Shown piece by piece: positions 6,926 to 15,957 of a DNA stretch of 64,000 nt. Both the position numbers and the translations under genes were made by a program. Position 1 is the stretch's first letter. Every line of letters starts with the position of its first letter. Under the pieces are notes generated by a model. The model made no database searches, was not told the DNA's origin, and saw only the letters and a program-made list of their open reading frames with translations. The DNA comes from CAITSH01 sp945892985 (GTDB lineage: Bacteria > Pseudomonadota > Gammaproteobacteria > Burkholderiales > SG8-39): the NCBI GenBank assembly GCA_945892985.1, contig CAMDDU010000015.1:1-64000 (forward strand), read 5' to 3'.

Positions 6926-8620
6926 TCAGTCGTCAGCCTCATCGCCAAAACGCATGGCCTCGGCGGCGCTCGCCTTGCCGGCGGCCACCAGCGCCGCGGC
7001 ATGATGGCGCAGGGTCTGCCCGGCCATCTGCTCGGCCGCCGCCCGCATGAAACCGGCCGGGTCGTTGCGGCTGATCATGTCCATCAGAACCAGATCCATT
7101 TCCAGCATTTCGTACACGCCGGTTCGACCGCGGAACCCCGTTCCGCTGCAACGCTGGCAGCCGCGACCATGGCGCAACTGCAGGGGCGCAGCGTGGGCCC
7201 CGGCCGAGGCGCTCAACCAGTGCAACTCCTGGTCTGTCGGCTTATAAGACTCCGCGCAACTCTCGCATACCAGCCTGAGCAGACGCTGCGCGATCACAGC
7301 GTGCAGGGACGAGGCGACCATGTAGGGCGGCGCACCCATGTCGACCAGGCGCACCGGCGTGCTCGCCGCATCGCGTGTATGTACTGTGGATAACACCATG
7401 TGGCCGGTTATGGCGGCACGCAGGCCGATTTGTGCGGTTTCCGCATCGCGCATTTCGCCCACCAGAATAATATCCGGGTCCTGCCGCAAAGCCGAGCGAA
7501 GAACCCTGGCGAAACTCAGGTCGATCTTGTCGTTGACCTGCACCTGATTCAAGCCGGCAAGCCTGTATTCGATCGGATCTTCAACCGTGATGATTTTTTT
7601 CTCCACGGTATTCATTTCATCGAGCGCGGCGTAGAGCGTGGTGGTCTTGCCGCTGCCGGTCGGGCCGGTCACCAGGACCATACCCGACGAACGCTGGATA
7701 ATCTCCCTGAAACGCTTGAGCAGGCCCGCGGGCATGCCGATGCCGTCTAGCGTCTGGACACCAGCGGCACGGCTCAACAGACGCATGACAATCGACTCGC
7801 CGTGCTGGGTTGGCATGGTCGAAATCCGTACATCAACCTGCTCGCCGCGCGCCTTGACATCGAAGCGGCCATCCTGCGGCAGTCGTTTTTCGGAAATATC
7901 CAAGCCTGCCGTCAGTTTGACCCGCTGCACCAAGGCGGAGGAAATCTTCTTGTCCGCCTCTGTCTGGAGCTGCAGATTGCCGTCGATGCGAAAACGGATC
8001 CGCAGCGCCCCCTCCATTGGCTCGATGTGTATGTCGGAGGCCTTCACCTGGATCGCGTCTTCAAATACCGACTGCAGCAACTTGACGACCGGCGCATCCT
8101 CGGCGCCGGCGCTAAGCGCGCCAAAGTCAACCACCTCGCCAAGGTCGTCCCCCAACTCGCGCGCCAGACTGGTGATTTCCTCGGTACGGCGGTAAACACG
8201 GTCAAAGGATTCGAGCAGGAGACTTTCACTAACGACCGCCAGTTCGATCTCGCGCTTGAGAATCCGGGTTATCTCGTCATAAGCAAACAGGTCGCTCGGG
8301 TCGGCCAGCGCGACAAGGTAACTCTGCGGCCGCTCCTCCAGCACCAGCGCGCGAAAGCGCCGCGCCTGCACTTCGGGCAGCCGGCGCGCCACGGCGGCGT
8401 TGAACGTGAATTGCTTGAGGTTGATAAAGGGAATATTGAGTTGGCGCGACAAGGCCTCGCTGATCTGGTCTTCGCTGACAAAGGAAGACTCGACCAGCAC
8501 GCGACCGAGCCGGCGCCCGCTGCGCTTTTGCAGCTCCAGCGCTTCGCGCAGCTGCTCCTGCGAAATAGCCTTGTCCTGAACAAGAAGGTCACCGATGCGG
8601 ATTTTTTCTGGTTTCGCCAT
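6926..8620 (-). CDS. mshE: MshE, pilus assembly ATPase with MshEN c-di-GMP-binding domain
   Basis: A 564-residue hexameric ATPase driving pilus extension. Two tandem 24-residue MshEN motifs are visible at residues 8-31 (RIGDLLV...LELQ) and 37-60 (RLGRVLV...ALSRQ), the motif known from Vibrio MshE to bind cyclic-di-GMP; the usual Gly at motif position 10 is Lys and Ser here. Walker A GPTGSGKTTT is at about 319-328, Asp box DIHIE at 196-200, Walker B DPDIILVGEMRD near 381-392, and the His box near 407-414. Near the C-terminus a CxxC...CxxC zinc knuckle (CESC, CQRC) is present. The ATG at 8620 with upstream GGGGAG was preferred over the TTG-type extension at 8734. Confidence 0.92.
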   Translation of the reverse strand: MAKPEKIRIGDLLVQDKAISQEQLREALELQKRSGRRLGRVLVESSFVSEDQISEALSRQLNIPFINLKQFTFNAAVARRLPEVQARRFRALVLEERPQSYLVALADPSDLFAYDEITRILKREIELAVVSESLLLESFDRVYRRTEEITSLARELGDDLGEVVDFGALSAGAEDAPVVKLLQSVFEDAIQVKASDIHIEPMEGALRIRFRIDGNLQLQTEADKKISSALVQRVKLTAGLDISEKRLPQDGRFDVKARGEQVDVRISTMPTQHGESIVMRLLSRAAGVQTLDGIGMPAGLLKRFREIIQRSSGMVLVTGPTGSGKTTTLYAALDEMNTVEKKIITVEDPIEYRLAGLNQVQVNDKIDLSFARVLRSALRQDPDIILVGEMRDAETAQIGLRAAITGHMVLSTVHTRDAASTPVRLVDMGAPPYMVASSLHAVIAQRLLRLVCESCAESYKPTDQELHWLSASAGAHAAPLQLRHGRGCQRCSGTGFRGRTGVYEMLEMDLVLMDMISRNDPAGFMRAAAEQMAGQTLRHHAAALVAAGKASAAEAMRFGDEADD

Positions 8621-8740
8621 TGCCGACCTTACTCCCCTGAGCGTAGTGCTTAGCCACCGCCAACGCGCGGCATCAGCACCATCAATACCTCGAAAATACC
8701 CTGCTTTGCAATCGCACTGCAACGTCACTTGCACTCACCA

Positions 8741-10585
8741 TCAAGGCTTTTCACCCTTTATGTTGCGCAAAACCATGCCCTCCAGCGCCGGAAAAGCGTC
8801 GGGGATGTCCTGCGATACCGCCCGCAATGCCGTCAAAAACAGTTCGGACTGGCCCGGGTACATCAACAGCGCACGGCGCAAGTAAACCACCGCCCGTTCA
8901 TTCTGCCCGTCCAGTGCAAGCAGTAACACATGTTTGTAAGCAACCGGCCAGATCGGCGCATAGCGCAGCGCCGTGCCGTTGAATTCCAGCTTGTCGGCCA
9001 GGTTGTTGCGATCGGGCAAAATCGCACCTGTCATCGCCAGGTCAATCGCCGGACGCAGCAGCAGGGCACGATCCATTTTGAACAAAATATCCTGGTAGCC
9101 GAGAAAACTCGCCAGGTCGTCGCGCCGGATGCGCAAATAACTCTGGAACCAGTCCTCAAAACGGTTGTAGTTCTGCCAGGTCGCGCCCAGGATCAGCGCG
9201 CCCATCAGCAGCATGAGGGCGACCACCGCGCGCAACTTGGCGCCGAGCGCGGACGGAAAACCGTCCTTTTCCGTGAGGCCCATCAGCACGGCGGCCGGGC
9301 CGAGAAAATGGGCATACCAAAGGGGAAATTCGACCATGCTGTGTATGGCCTCGACGCCGACGAGCGCGAACAACCACCACTCCGCCAACTTGAATTCGAC
9401 GCGCCGCGACCGCCAAGCCCAGGTTCCCACCGCCATCGCAACGCAAGCCGTGCCAAGCAAGCCTGTTTCGGCCAGCAGTTGCATAACAATGCTGTGGGCG
9501 TGGCGCGACTGCCCGGGGAACACGCTATCGGCGAACAATTCGATGTGCAAAAAATAATTCCAGGCGTACTCGCCAAAACCCGCCCCCAGCAGCGGCGCAT
9601 CGGCAAACATCAGCCACGCCTGCCGCCAAAACAACAGGCGTATCGAAGGCTTGGCGTTTTCCGCATAAATGCTTTGCGAAGCCAGGCGCGAGCTGATCGT
9701 GTCCGGCGGGCCGGCCACACCCACGAACCAGCCGCTCTGGTGGACAAAGACTTCCATGCACACCGACAACACCATCGCGCCGGCAAGCCAAAACAGCATT
9801 TTCCTTGCCGCAGGCGTGCGCGACAATGCGGCCCAAACGGCCGACAGCAGCACGAACCAGACGAGGTAAAGCCAGGCCGAGCGCGAACTGGACAGCGATA
9901 CACCGAGCAAGAGCAACGCACCGGCGAAAATGGCAAAACCGGCGGACAAGCGCCCGCGCTGCACCAGGTAGGCGAGGGAAGCGAGCGCGAGGCAAAGCAG
10001 GTTCGCAAACAGGTTGGCTTGATTGATGTTGCCGAAGGCGTGCTGGCCCTGCATCGCCGAGATTGCCTTGGGCAGGTCGCGCGCATCGATGAAATACTGC
10101 AACAACCCGAACACGGCGTTGAGCATGCCGGCCACCAGCAACGCAAAAGCCAGCACCTCGCAAATGCGCTCCAGGCTGAGGCTGCGTCGCAATTCGCTGC
10201 CCAGCCATAGCAGCATTGCCGCCCACAACACGTACAAGCCCCCCGTCACCGCCTGCTCGTAATAGGCCACCAGTTCGAGCTCGACCTGCAGGCCGAGCAC
10301 GGCGGCGAACGCCAGCAGCCACAGCGCCGAGTGCGGGATGACCAGGCCCGCGCGCGGATGGGCAAGCAATATCGCCCCCACAGCCAGCAGGCCAAGCGCG
10401 ATGGCCAGCCCTTCCTGGTAAAAGGTCGGCAGCGGGTACGCATGGTGCGAGAGCAGGAAGGGCAGCGAGAACATCAGCGCGAGAAAAAACAGCGCCGCGT
10501 GGGCGGCAAGCGTGCCGCGCGCGGGAAACGACCTGATGTTTAACGAAATGATAAGCTGGCCTTTGCTTAAGCGAGTTCGAGCCAA
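8741..10585 (-). CDS. PglL/Wzy-family O-oligosaccharyltransferase or O-antigen ligase-like protein
   Basis: A 614-residue membrane protein with about 11-13 hydrophobic segments in the first 430 residues and a soluble, helical C-terminal part. Motifs match the PglL subgroup of the O-antigen ligase superfamily: HAFGNINQANLFANLL, SSSRSAW, a periplasmic-loop QSRHAHSIVMQLLAETGLLG and HSMVEFPLWYAHFLG. The C-terminal stretch corresponds to the Wzy_C_2 region. In Neisseria, PglL transfers lipid-linked glycans onto Ser/Thr of pilin. Here it lies upstream of mshE on the same strand with a 120-base gap, so pilin glycosylation is a reasonable inference. General O-glycosylation is an alternative. Confidence 0.8.
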   Translation of the reverse strand: MARTRLSKGQLIISLNIRSFPARGTLAAHAALFFLALMFSLPFLLSHHAYPLPTFYQEGLAIALGLLAVGAILLAHPRAGLVIPHSALWLLAFAAVLGLQVELELVAYYEQAVTGGLYVLWAAMLLWLGSELRRSLSLERICEVLAFALLVAGMLNAVFGLLQYFIDARDLPKAISAMQGQHAFGNINQANLFANLLCLALASLAYLVQRGRLSAGFAIFAGALLLLGVSLSSSRSAWLYLVWFVLLSAVWAALSRTPAARKMLFWLAGAMVLSVCMEVFVHQSGWFVGVAGPPDTISSRLASQSIYAENAKPSIRLLFWRQAWLMFADAPLLGAGFGEYAWNYFLHIELFADSVFPGQSRHAHSIVMQLLAETGLLGTACVAMAVGTWAWRSRRVEFKLAEWWLFALVGVEAIHSMVEFPLWYAHFLGPAAVLMGLTEKDGFPSALGAKLRAVVALMLLMGALILGATWQNYNRFEDWFQSYLRIRRDDLASFLGYQDILFKMDRALLLRPAIDLAMTGAILPDRNNLADKLEFNGTALRYAPIWPVAYKHVLLLALDGQNERAVVYLRRALLMYPGQSELFLTALRAVSQDIPDAFPALEGMVLRNIKGEKP

Positions 10586-10643
10586 GTATACAGGCTGCGC
10601 TGTATCGTGCTCCGACTTCGGCCATTTTCACCGGCCCCACGCC

Positions 10644-10734
10644 ATGCCAGTGCAAGCCCTCGCCGTCGACACCTACGGCACCCTCTTCGACATTCACTCA
10701 CAGCCTTGCCCAATTGCCCGCCCTGCTCACCTGA
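10644..10734 (+). pseudogene. Internally deleted remnant of a type II haloacid dehalogenase
   Basis: An ATG at 10644 begins MPVQALAVDTYGTLFDIHS, which matches the N-terminus of (S)-2-haloacid dehalogenases, including the nucleophile motif DxYGTLFD. The frame then changes: the overlapping +1 frame reads FTHSLAQLPALLT and stops at 10732-10734, resembling the usual C-terminus of the same family. Almost the whole central part of the gene, about 190 codons, would therefore be missing. The rest of the gap 10586-10788 shows nothing recognisable. Confidence 0.5.
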
Positions 10735-10788
10735 GCAACCGCGGTTTGCAGGTATCATGAGGCCCTGCTCATTCATCAGACCGTAATC

Positions 10789-11328
10789 GTGAACTTTTGC
10801 TCCAACTGCGGCGCCACTGTCGCGCTGAAAATTCCGCCAGGCGACAACCTGCCACGCCATGTCTGCGAGGCCTGCAACACCATCCATTACCAGAATCCGC
10901 GCATGATCCTGGGCACCATTCCTGAATACGGCGACAAGATCATATTGTGCAAACGCGCCATAGAGCCGCGCTACGGCAAATGGACGCTGCCAGCGGGCTT
11001 CATGGAAAACGGCGAATCGACCGCAGAAGCGGCGCTGCGCGAAACACGCGAAGAAGCCAATGCCAATGTTGAACTGGGCGCGTTGTTTTCCATGTTGTCC
11101 GTGCCTCACGTCCACCAGGTGCACATTTTTTACCGCGCCACGCTGCTTGACCTTAACTTCGGTCCCGGCGAGGAAAGTCTGGAAGTGGAATTATTCAGCG
11201 AAGCGGACATCCCCTGGTCGGAGCTCGCCTTTCGCACCATCTCGACCACATTGCAGCACTACTTTGATGACCGAAAAACAGGCCGCTTCGCGCTGCACTC
11301 CGGATCGATAGAGCCGCAACATCCCTGA
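10789..11328 (+). CDS. NUDIX hydrolase with N-terminal zinc ribbon
   Basis: A 179-residue hydrolase of nucleoside-diphosphate-linked substrates. Residues 4-30 form a zinc ribbon (CSNCG ... CEAC). A complete NUDIX box follows (GFMENGESTAEAALRETREEA), with the REx2EE metal ligands intact. The architecture resembles NudC-like or ADP-ribose/ADP-glucose pyrophosphatase proteins, but it is too short for NudC. The start codon is GTG at 10789. It stands alone between the dehalogenase remnant and aat. Confidence 0.85.
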   Translation: MNFCSNCGATVALKIPPGDNLPRHVCEACNTIHYQNPRMILGTIPEYGDKIILCKRAIEPRYGKWTLPAGFMENGESTAEAALRETREEANANVELGALFSMLSVPHVHQVHIFYRATLLDLNFGPGEESLEVELFSEADIPWSELAFRTISTTLQHYFDDRKTGRFALHSGSIEPQHP

Positions 11329-11502
11329 CCGGCCGGCGCTGAGCTTCGCTAACGGGATTTGAGCGCAAAGACCAACAGCACGCGCGCGTTTGAGCAGGCC
11401 TTGCCAGGCCTTTGGCCGTCGCAGCTTGCGTCAGGCGCGCAATGTTGCCAAGAGCCCGGCAAGATGGCCAATGCCGAACGCCTACCCTCCTGACCAACGA
11501 TC

Positions 11503-12207
11503 ATGATCCCCTGGCTGCAAGACGACGCCCCCTTCCCCGATGTCGAGACCGCCCTCGCGGATCCGAACGGTCTGCTGGCGGCGGGCGACGATCTCAGCGC
11601 AGAACGCCTGCTGGCCGCCTACCGCCGCGGCATTTTCCCCTGGTTTTCCGCAGGCCAACCGGTGCTCTGGTGGTCTCCGGCTCCGCGCATGGTCTTGTTC
11701 CCTTCCGAACTGAAGGTGTCGCGCTCGCTTGCCAAGGTACTGCGCAACAGCGCTTATGAGACTCGCTTTGACACGGCCTTCCAAGACGTCATGCGCGCCT
11801 GCGCGGCGCCGCGCCCCGGCCAACACGGCACCTGGATTACCGATGACATGGTCAACGCCTACACCAAGCTGCATTCCCTCGGCTACGCCCATTCGGTGGA
11901 AACCTGGGTGGAGGGCGAACTCGCCGGCGGGCTGTACGGGATCGCCATCGGCGGCATGTTTTACGGTGAATCCATGTTCATGCGCCGTCGCGATGCCTCC
12001 AAAATAGCGCTGGTGCAACTGGTGCGCCAGCTTGCAACGCGCGGCTTTGGCATGATCGACTGCCAGATGCGCACCGGCCACCTCGCCTCACTCGGCGGCC
12101 GCGAAATTCCCCGGACAGAATTTTCACAACGGCTGGCGGAGTTGATAAACTACGCGCTCCCGACCGGCAACTGGACCGCAAGCAAACGCATCGATGTCGC
12201 AGCTTAA
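11503..12207 (+). CDS. aat: Leucyl/phenylalanyl-tRNA--protein transferase
   Basis: A 234-residue cytosolic enzyme that adds Leu or Phe to proteins with N-terminal Arg or Lys, feeding them to ClpAP. The family signatures are all visible: FPDVETAL near the start, AAGDDLSAERLLAAYRRGIFPWF, WWSPAPRMVL, HSVETW, GGLYGIAIGGMFYGESMF and the C-terminal IDCQM...HLASLGGREIPR. Length is normal. Its 3' end overlaps bpt by 14 bases, so the two N-degron enzymes are translated together. Confidence 0.95.
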   Translation: MIPWLQDDAPFPDVETALADPNGLLAAGDDLSAERLLAAYRRGIFPWFSAGQPVLWWSPAPRMVLFPSELKVSRSLAKVLRNSAYETRFDTAFQDVMRACAAPRPGQHGTWITDDMVNAYTKLHSLGYAHSVETWVEGELAGGLYGIAIGGMFYGESMFMRRRDASKIALVQLVRQLATRGFGMIDCQMRTGHLASLGGREIPRTEFSQRLAELINYALPTGNWTASKRIDVAA

Positions 12208-12934
12208 CGACCTCCCTGACGCCGTACTGCAGTTCTACGTCACCGCGCCCTACCCCTGCAGCTACCTGCAGGGGAAAATGGCCCGCTCGCAGGTCGCCAC
12301 CCCAAGCCACCTGATCAGCTCCGAGCTTTACGGCGACCTGGTGAGACTCGGCTTTCGCCGCAGCGGCATCTTCACCTACCGCCCCTATTGCGACGCCTGC
12401 CGCGCCTGCGTGCCGGTGCGCCTGCCCGTCGCCGAATTCAACATGGCGCGCCACCAGAAACGCGCCATGGCAAAGCACCGGCATCTTGAGGCAAGCAGCC
12501 AGGGGCTGCGCTTTCGCATCGAGCACTACAACCTTTACCTGCGCTACCAGGCGCAGCGCCACGCCGGTGGCGGCATGGACCAGGACAGCCGCGACCAATA
12601 TTCGCACTTCCTGCTGCAAAGCCGCGTCAACACCCGCCTCATCGAGTTCCGCGACGAAGGCCGGCTGGTGATGGTGAGCATCGTCGACTTTCTCCCCGAC
12701 GGCATCTCCTCGGTCTATACCTTCTTTGACCCGGAAATCAGCGGCGCGAGCCTGGGCACCTACAACATCCTGTGGCAGATCGAGCAATGCCGCAGCCTCG
12801 GCCTGCCCTATCTCTACCTTGGTTACTGGATCGCCGAGAGCCGCAAAATGGCCTACAAGGCGCGCTTCAAGCCCATAGAGGGCCTGGTCAACGGCAGCTG
12901 GGCCCAGCTCAACACCGACTCCGCCGGCACCTGA
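12194..12934 (+). CDS. bpt: Aspartate/glutamate leucyltransferase (arginyltransferase family)
   Basis: A 246-residue Bpt/ATE-type enzyme that transfers Leu onto N-terminal Asp or Glu. Visible signatures are YPCSYLQGKMARS near the start, GFRRSGIFTYRPYCDACRACVPVR with the conserved Cys cluster, and the C-terminal YLGYWI...MAYKARFKPIE. It overlaps aat. Together the genes form the bacterial N-degron branch, an arrangement common in Proteobacteria. Confidence 0.93.
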   Translation: MSQLNDLPDAVLQFYVTAPYPCSYLQGKMARSQVATPSHLISSELYGDLVRLGFRRSGIFTYRPYCDACRACVPVRLPVAEFNMARHQKRAMAKHRHLEASSQGLRFRIEHYNLYLRYQAQRHAGGGMDQDSRDQYSHFLLQSRVNTRLIEFRDEGRLVMVSIVDFLPDGISSVYTFFDPEISGASLGTYNILWQIEQCRSLGLPYLYLGYWIAESRKMAYKARFKPIEGLVNGSWAQLNTDSAGT

Positions 12935-13017
12935 GCGAACAAGAAGCAACCCGCCGGTAAGCAGCCGGCAGACAGGCTGCGCCGGGACGCGGCAGCGCCT
13001 CTGTTAAAATCGCCGCC

Positions 13018-14055
13018 ATGTACAGCCTGCTGCGTCCCCTCCTGTTTAAACTCGACCCTGAAACTGCCCACAGCGCTGCCATGCTGGGCCTCGATCTGGC
13101 TTATCACCTCGGCCTGGGCCGGCTGATAGCCGGCGGTGTCGGTGGCACCACCGACACGCCGGCAACGCTGATGGGGCTGAACTTCCCCAACCGCGTCGGC
13201 CTCGCTGCGGGGCTGGACAAAAACGGCGATCACATCGACGCCCTTGCCGCGCTTGGCTTTGGTTTCATCGAGGTCGGAACAGTCACACCGCGCCCGCAAC
13301 CGGGCAATCCGCGTCCGCGCCTTTTCCGCATTGCAGAAGCGCAGGCCATCATCAACCGACTGGGTTTTAACAGCCTGGGCGTCGACTACCTGGTCGAGAG
13401 CCTGCGCAACATGCGCTACCGCGGCATCCTTGGCGTCAACATCGGCAAGAACCTCGACACGCCGATCGCCGCCGCCGAGGGCGATTACCTCATCTGCCTT
13501 GAGCGCGTGTACGCCTACGCCAGTTACGTCACCGTCAACGTCTCCTCGCCCAACACCACGAACCTGCGGCAACTGCAGTCCAGCGACGCCCTGGAGAGCC
13601 TGCTCGCCACCATCGTGCGCACACGCGACCGGCTGGCGCGGGTGCACGGCAAGCGCATGCCGCTGACACTAAAGATCGGACCCGATCTCAACGATGAGGA
13701 ACTGGGCGCTGTCGCAAGACTGGTCATAGCACACGGCATCGACGCGGTGATCGCCGCCAACACCAGCATTTCGCGCCAAGCCGTCAAAGGCCTGCCGCAA
13801 AGCGAGGAAAGCGGCGGCCTGTCAGGTTCACCGCTGTTCGCCTCCTCCAACCGCGTAATCCGCCTGCTGGCCGGGGAACTGGGCGGACGCGTGCCCATCA
13901 TCGGCTCGGGCGGCACGCTCTCGGGCAGGGACGCGCGCGCCAAGCTCGACGCCGGCGCGAGCCTGGTGCAAATCTACAGCGGTCTCATTTACCGCGGCCC
14001 GCGCCTCATCACCGAAGTCCGGCGCGAGTTCGCGACCCCGCCCAGCGACTCCTGA
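13018..14055 (+). CDS. pyrD: Dihydroorotate dehydrogenase (quinone), class 2
   Basis: A 345-residue membrane-associated flavoenzyme of pyrimidine synthesis. The N-terminal amphipathic segment (YSLLRPLLFKLDPETAH) is the class 2 quinone-side helix. Core motifs are FPNRVGLAAGLDKNG, GFGFIEVGTVTP(R)PQPGN, NRLGFNS, VNVSSPNTTNLR with the catalytic Ser, and IGSGG and LVQIYSGL for FMN phosphate binding. ATG at 13018; the next gene starts four bases after its stop. Confidence 0.95.
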   Translation: MYSLLRPLLFKLDPETAHSAAMLGLDLAYHLGLGRLIAGGVGGTTDTPATLMGLNFPNRVGLAAGLDKNGDHIDALAALGFGFIEVGTVTPRPQPGNPRPRLFRIAEAQAIINRLGFNSLGVDYLVESLRNMRYRGILGVNIGKNLDTPIAAAEGDYLICLERVYAYASYVTVNVSSPNTTNLRQLQSSDALESLLATIVRTRDRLARVHGKRMPLTLKIGPDLNDEELGAVARLVIAHGIDAVIAANTSISRQAVKGLPQSEESGGLSGSPLFASSNRVIRLLAGELGGRVPIIGSGGTLSGRDARAKLDAGASLVQIYSGLIYRGPRLITEVRREFATPPSDS

Positions 14056-14059
14056 AACC

Positions 14060-15178
14060 GTGCACGTCGGCCTGCCGCGCGAAATAAAAGACGGCGAATG
14101 CCGCGTCGGCCTGACTCCGGAAGCAGCCGCGGCCATCATCCACGCCGGCCACTCGCTCAGCGTTGAAACCGGCGCCGGCCTTGGCAGCGGTTTCTCCGAT
14201 GCGGCCTACCACGCTGCTGGCGCGCAGATCACCGATGCGACCGCCGCATGGCAGGCCGAACTGCTCGTCAAGGTAAAGGAGTTGCAGCCGCCCGAGTACG
14301 CCCGCGCGCAATCCGGACAAATTCTTTTCTGCTACCAACACCTCGCCCCGGATCCCCGCCTTCTGGACGCGCTTGTCGCCTCCGGTGCTTCGTGCCTCGC
14401 CTTTGAAACCGTAAGCGACGGCAACAACGGCCTGCCTCTTCTCGCACCGATGTCACAAATCGCCGGCCGGCTCGCGCCGCTGATGGGCGCAGAAGCATTG
14501 CAGAAAAAAAACGGCGGCAGCGGGGTACTGCTGCCCGGCGCGCCCGGCGTGCCCCCCGCACAAGTGGTCATTATCGGCGCCGGCCATGCCGGTGCCAACG
14601 CCGCGCATGTCGCCATGGGCCTGGGCTGCGCCGTCACCGTCTTCGCCACGGGCAGCCCGCGCCTCGATGCGCTGGCCCGCACCCTCGGTCCGCGCCTGCG
14701 TACCACTCTGGCAACGGCGGAATCGCTGGCGGCGTTCATCCCCGATGCCGACCTGGTGATCGGCGCCGTACTCAAACCCGGCAGCCTGTCCCCAAAACTC
14801 ATAAGCCGCATGCTACTGCGACGCATGCGCCCCGGATCGGCGCTTGTCGACATCGGCATCGACCAGGGTGGCATCGCCGAAACCTCCCGCCCCAGTTCGC
14901 ACTCGCAACCCTTTTATGTCGAGGAGGGCATCGTGCATTACTGCGTGCCCAACATGCCCGCCGCGTGCGCCCGCACCGCCACGCTGGCGCTTTCGGCCGC
15001 CGTTCTGCCCTACGTGCTGAAGCTCGCTGCAAAAGGCCTCGCCGCGGCCATCGCCACGGACCCCGGCTTCGGTAGCGGACTGCAACTACACCGGGGCCAG
15101 GTCACCTGCACGCGGCTGGCCCAGGACACAAGGCGCCGGTCCCACCCCTTCAAGGCAGCGGCCGGAGGCTGCACATGA
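14060..15178 (+). CDS. ald: Alanine dehydrogenase
   Basis: A 372-residue NAD-dependent enzyme interconverting alanine and pyruvate plus ammonia. It starts with GTG at 14060 (HVGLPREIKDGECRVGLTP, with the substrate Arg) and has the LVKVKE lysine, the catalytic His in CYQHLAPD, the Rossmann motif IIGAGHAGANAA at about 170 and the catalytic Asp in IDQGG near 274. The C-terminal HYCVPNMPAACARTAT is also typical. The last residues are more basic and variable than in Bacillus Ald. It overlaps rnfB by four bases (ATGA). Confidence 0.88.
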   Translation: MHVGLPREIKDGECRVGLTPEAAAAIIHAGHSLSVETGAGLGSGFSDAAYHAAGAQITDATAAWQAELLVKVKELQPPEYARAQSGQILFCYQHLAPDPRLLDALVASGASCLAFETVSDGNNGLPLLAPMSQIAGRLAPLMGAEALQKKNGGSGVLLPGAPGVPPAQVVIIGAGHAGANAAHVAMGLGCAVTVFATGSPRLDALARTLGPRLRTTLATAESLAAFIPDADLVIGAVLKPGSLSPKLISRMLLRRMRPGSALVDIGIDQGGIAETSRPSSHSQPFYVEEGIVHYCVPNMPAACARTATLALSAAVLPYVLKLAAKGLAAAIATDPGFGSGLQLHRGQVTCTRLAQDTRRRSHPFKAAAGGCT

Positions 15179-15795
15179 CTGCGCTGTCAGAGCGCATTGA
15201 CGCGCTGCTGCCGCAAACCCAATGCACCAAGTGCGGCTTCAACGGCTGCCGCCCCTACGCCGAGGCCATGGCTTCGGGCGAGGCCGATATCAATCGCTGC
15301 CCGCCTGGCGGCGCGGTGGGCATTGCCAGACTCGCCGCGCTGCTCGGCCGCGAAACCAAAGCTTTGGATACGGCACGCGGCACAGAAGGTCCGCGCCGCG
15401 TCGCCCTTATCGACGAGACGCTGTGCATCGGCTGCACGCTTTGCATACAAGCCTGTCCGGTCGACGCCATCATCGGCGCACCCAAGTTGATGCACACCGT
15501 GATTGCCGCGCTTTGCACCGGATGCGACCTGTGCGTCCCGCCCTGCCCGGTAGACTGCATCAGCATGCCGCCCGCGCCGGCGGCGCTTGGCACCTGGGAT
15601 GAGGCCAAGGCCGACGCCGCGCGTGCGCGCTACGAATTTCGCAATCACCGCCTCGCGAGCGAAGACAAAGCCCGCACCGAAATGCTGGCGCAAAAAACAC
15701 GCGCGCAGCGCGACGGCCTGGATGATCCCAAGCGCGCCCTGATCCAGGCCGCGATCGAAAGAGCGCGTGTGCGCCAGGCTGGCGAAAAGCCATGA
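15175..15795 (+). CDS. rnfB: RnfB/RsxB-type iron-sulfur electron transfer protein without membrane anchor
   Basis: A 206-residue ferredoxin-like protein. Residues 17-45 form the Fe-S domain (CTKCGFNGC ... RCPPGG), then two 4Fe-4S clusters (CIGCTLCIQACPVDAI and CTGCDLCVPPCPVDCI), and a charged C-terminal helix. The N-terminal transmembrane helix of the gammaproteobacterial protein is missing and no other rnf genes are nearby. A short RnfB beside nth is the usual betaproteobacterial situation. Its partner here is unknown; a soluble electron carrier role is inferred. Confidence 0.85.
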   Translation: MTALSERIDALLPQTQCTKCGFNGCRPYAEAMASGEADINRCPPGGAVGIARLAALLGRETKALDTARGTEGPRRVALIDETLCIGCTLCIQACPVDAIIGAPKLMHTVIAALCTGCDLCVPPCPVDCISMPPAPAALGTWDEAKADAARARYEFRNHRLASEDKARTEMLAQKTRAQRDGLDDPKRALIQAAIERARVRQAGEKP

Positions 15796-15827
15796 CAGCC
15801 ACCAAAAAAAACAATTGCAATGCCTGG

Positions 15828-15851
15828 AAATGCCCGTCTGTCGGGCATTTT
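15828..15851 (+). terminator. Terminator after rnfB
   Basis: A 9-bp perfect stem (AAATGCCCG / CGGGCATTT) with a five-base loop ends in a short T-run, 33 bases after the rnfB stop. Confidence 0.7.
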
Positions 15852-15957
15852 AAGCCATTGCCCATCCGAAAATACCGCCCTGCCCGCACCTCACACCACT
15901 CGCACAATGCCGGGCATACCCGCACGCCGGCACAGCTGCGATACGCCCGATAAGACC

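Noticed and set aside
327..8620. Type II secretion system rather than MSHA pilus
   Set aside because: Gene order, MshEN domains and MshA-type pilins fit MSHA; no gspD, gspL or gspK-like genes.
8930..10210. Plus-strand 426-codon frame opposite the ligase gene
   Set aside because: Gln/Arg-rich shadow of a membrane protein gene; no recognisable domain or ribosome-binding site.
11978..12949. Minus-strand 323-codon frame opposite bpt
   Set aside because: Overlaps the conserved aat/bpt pair in antisense and has no family similarity.
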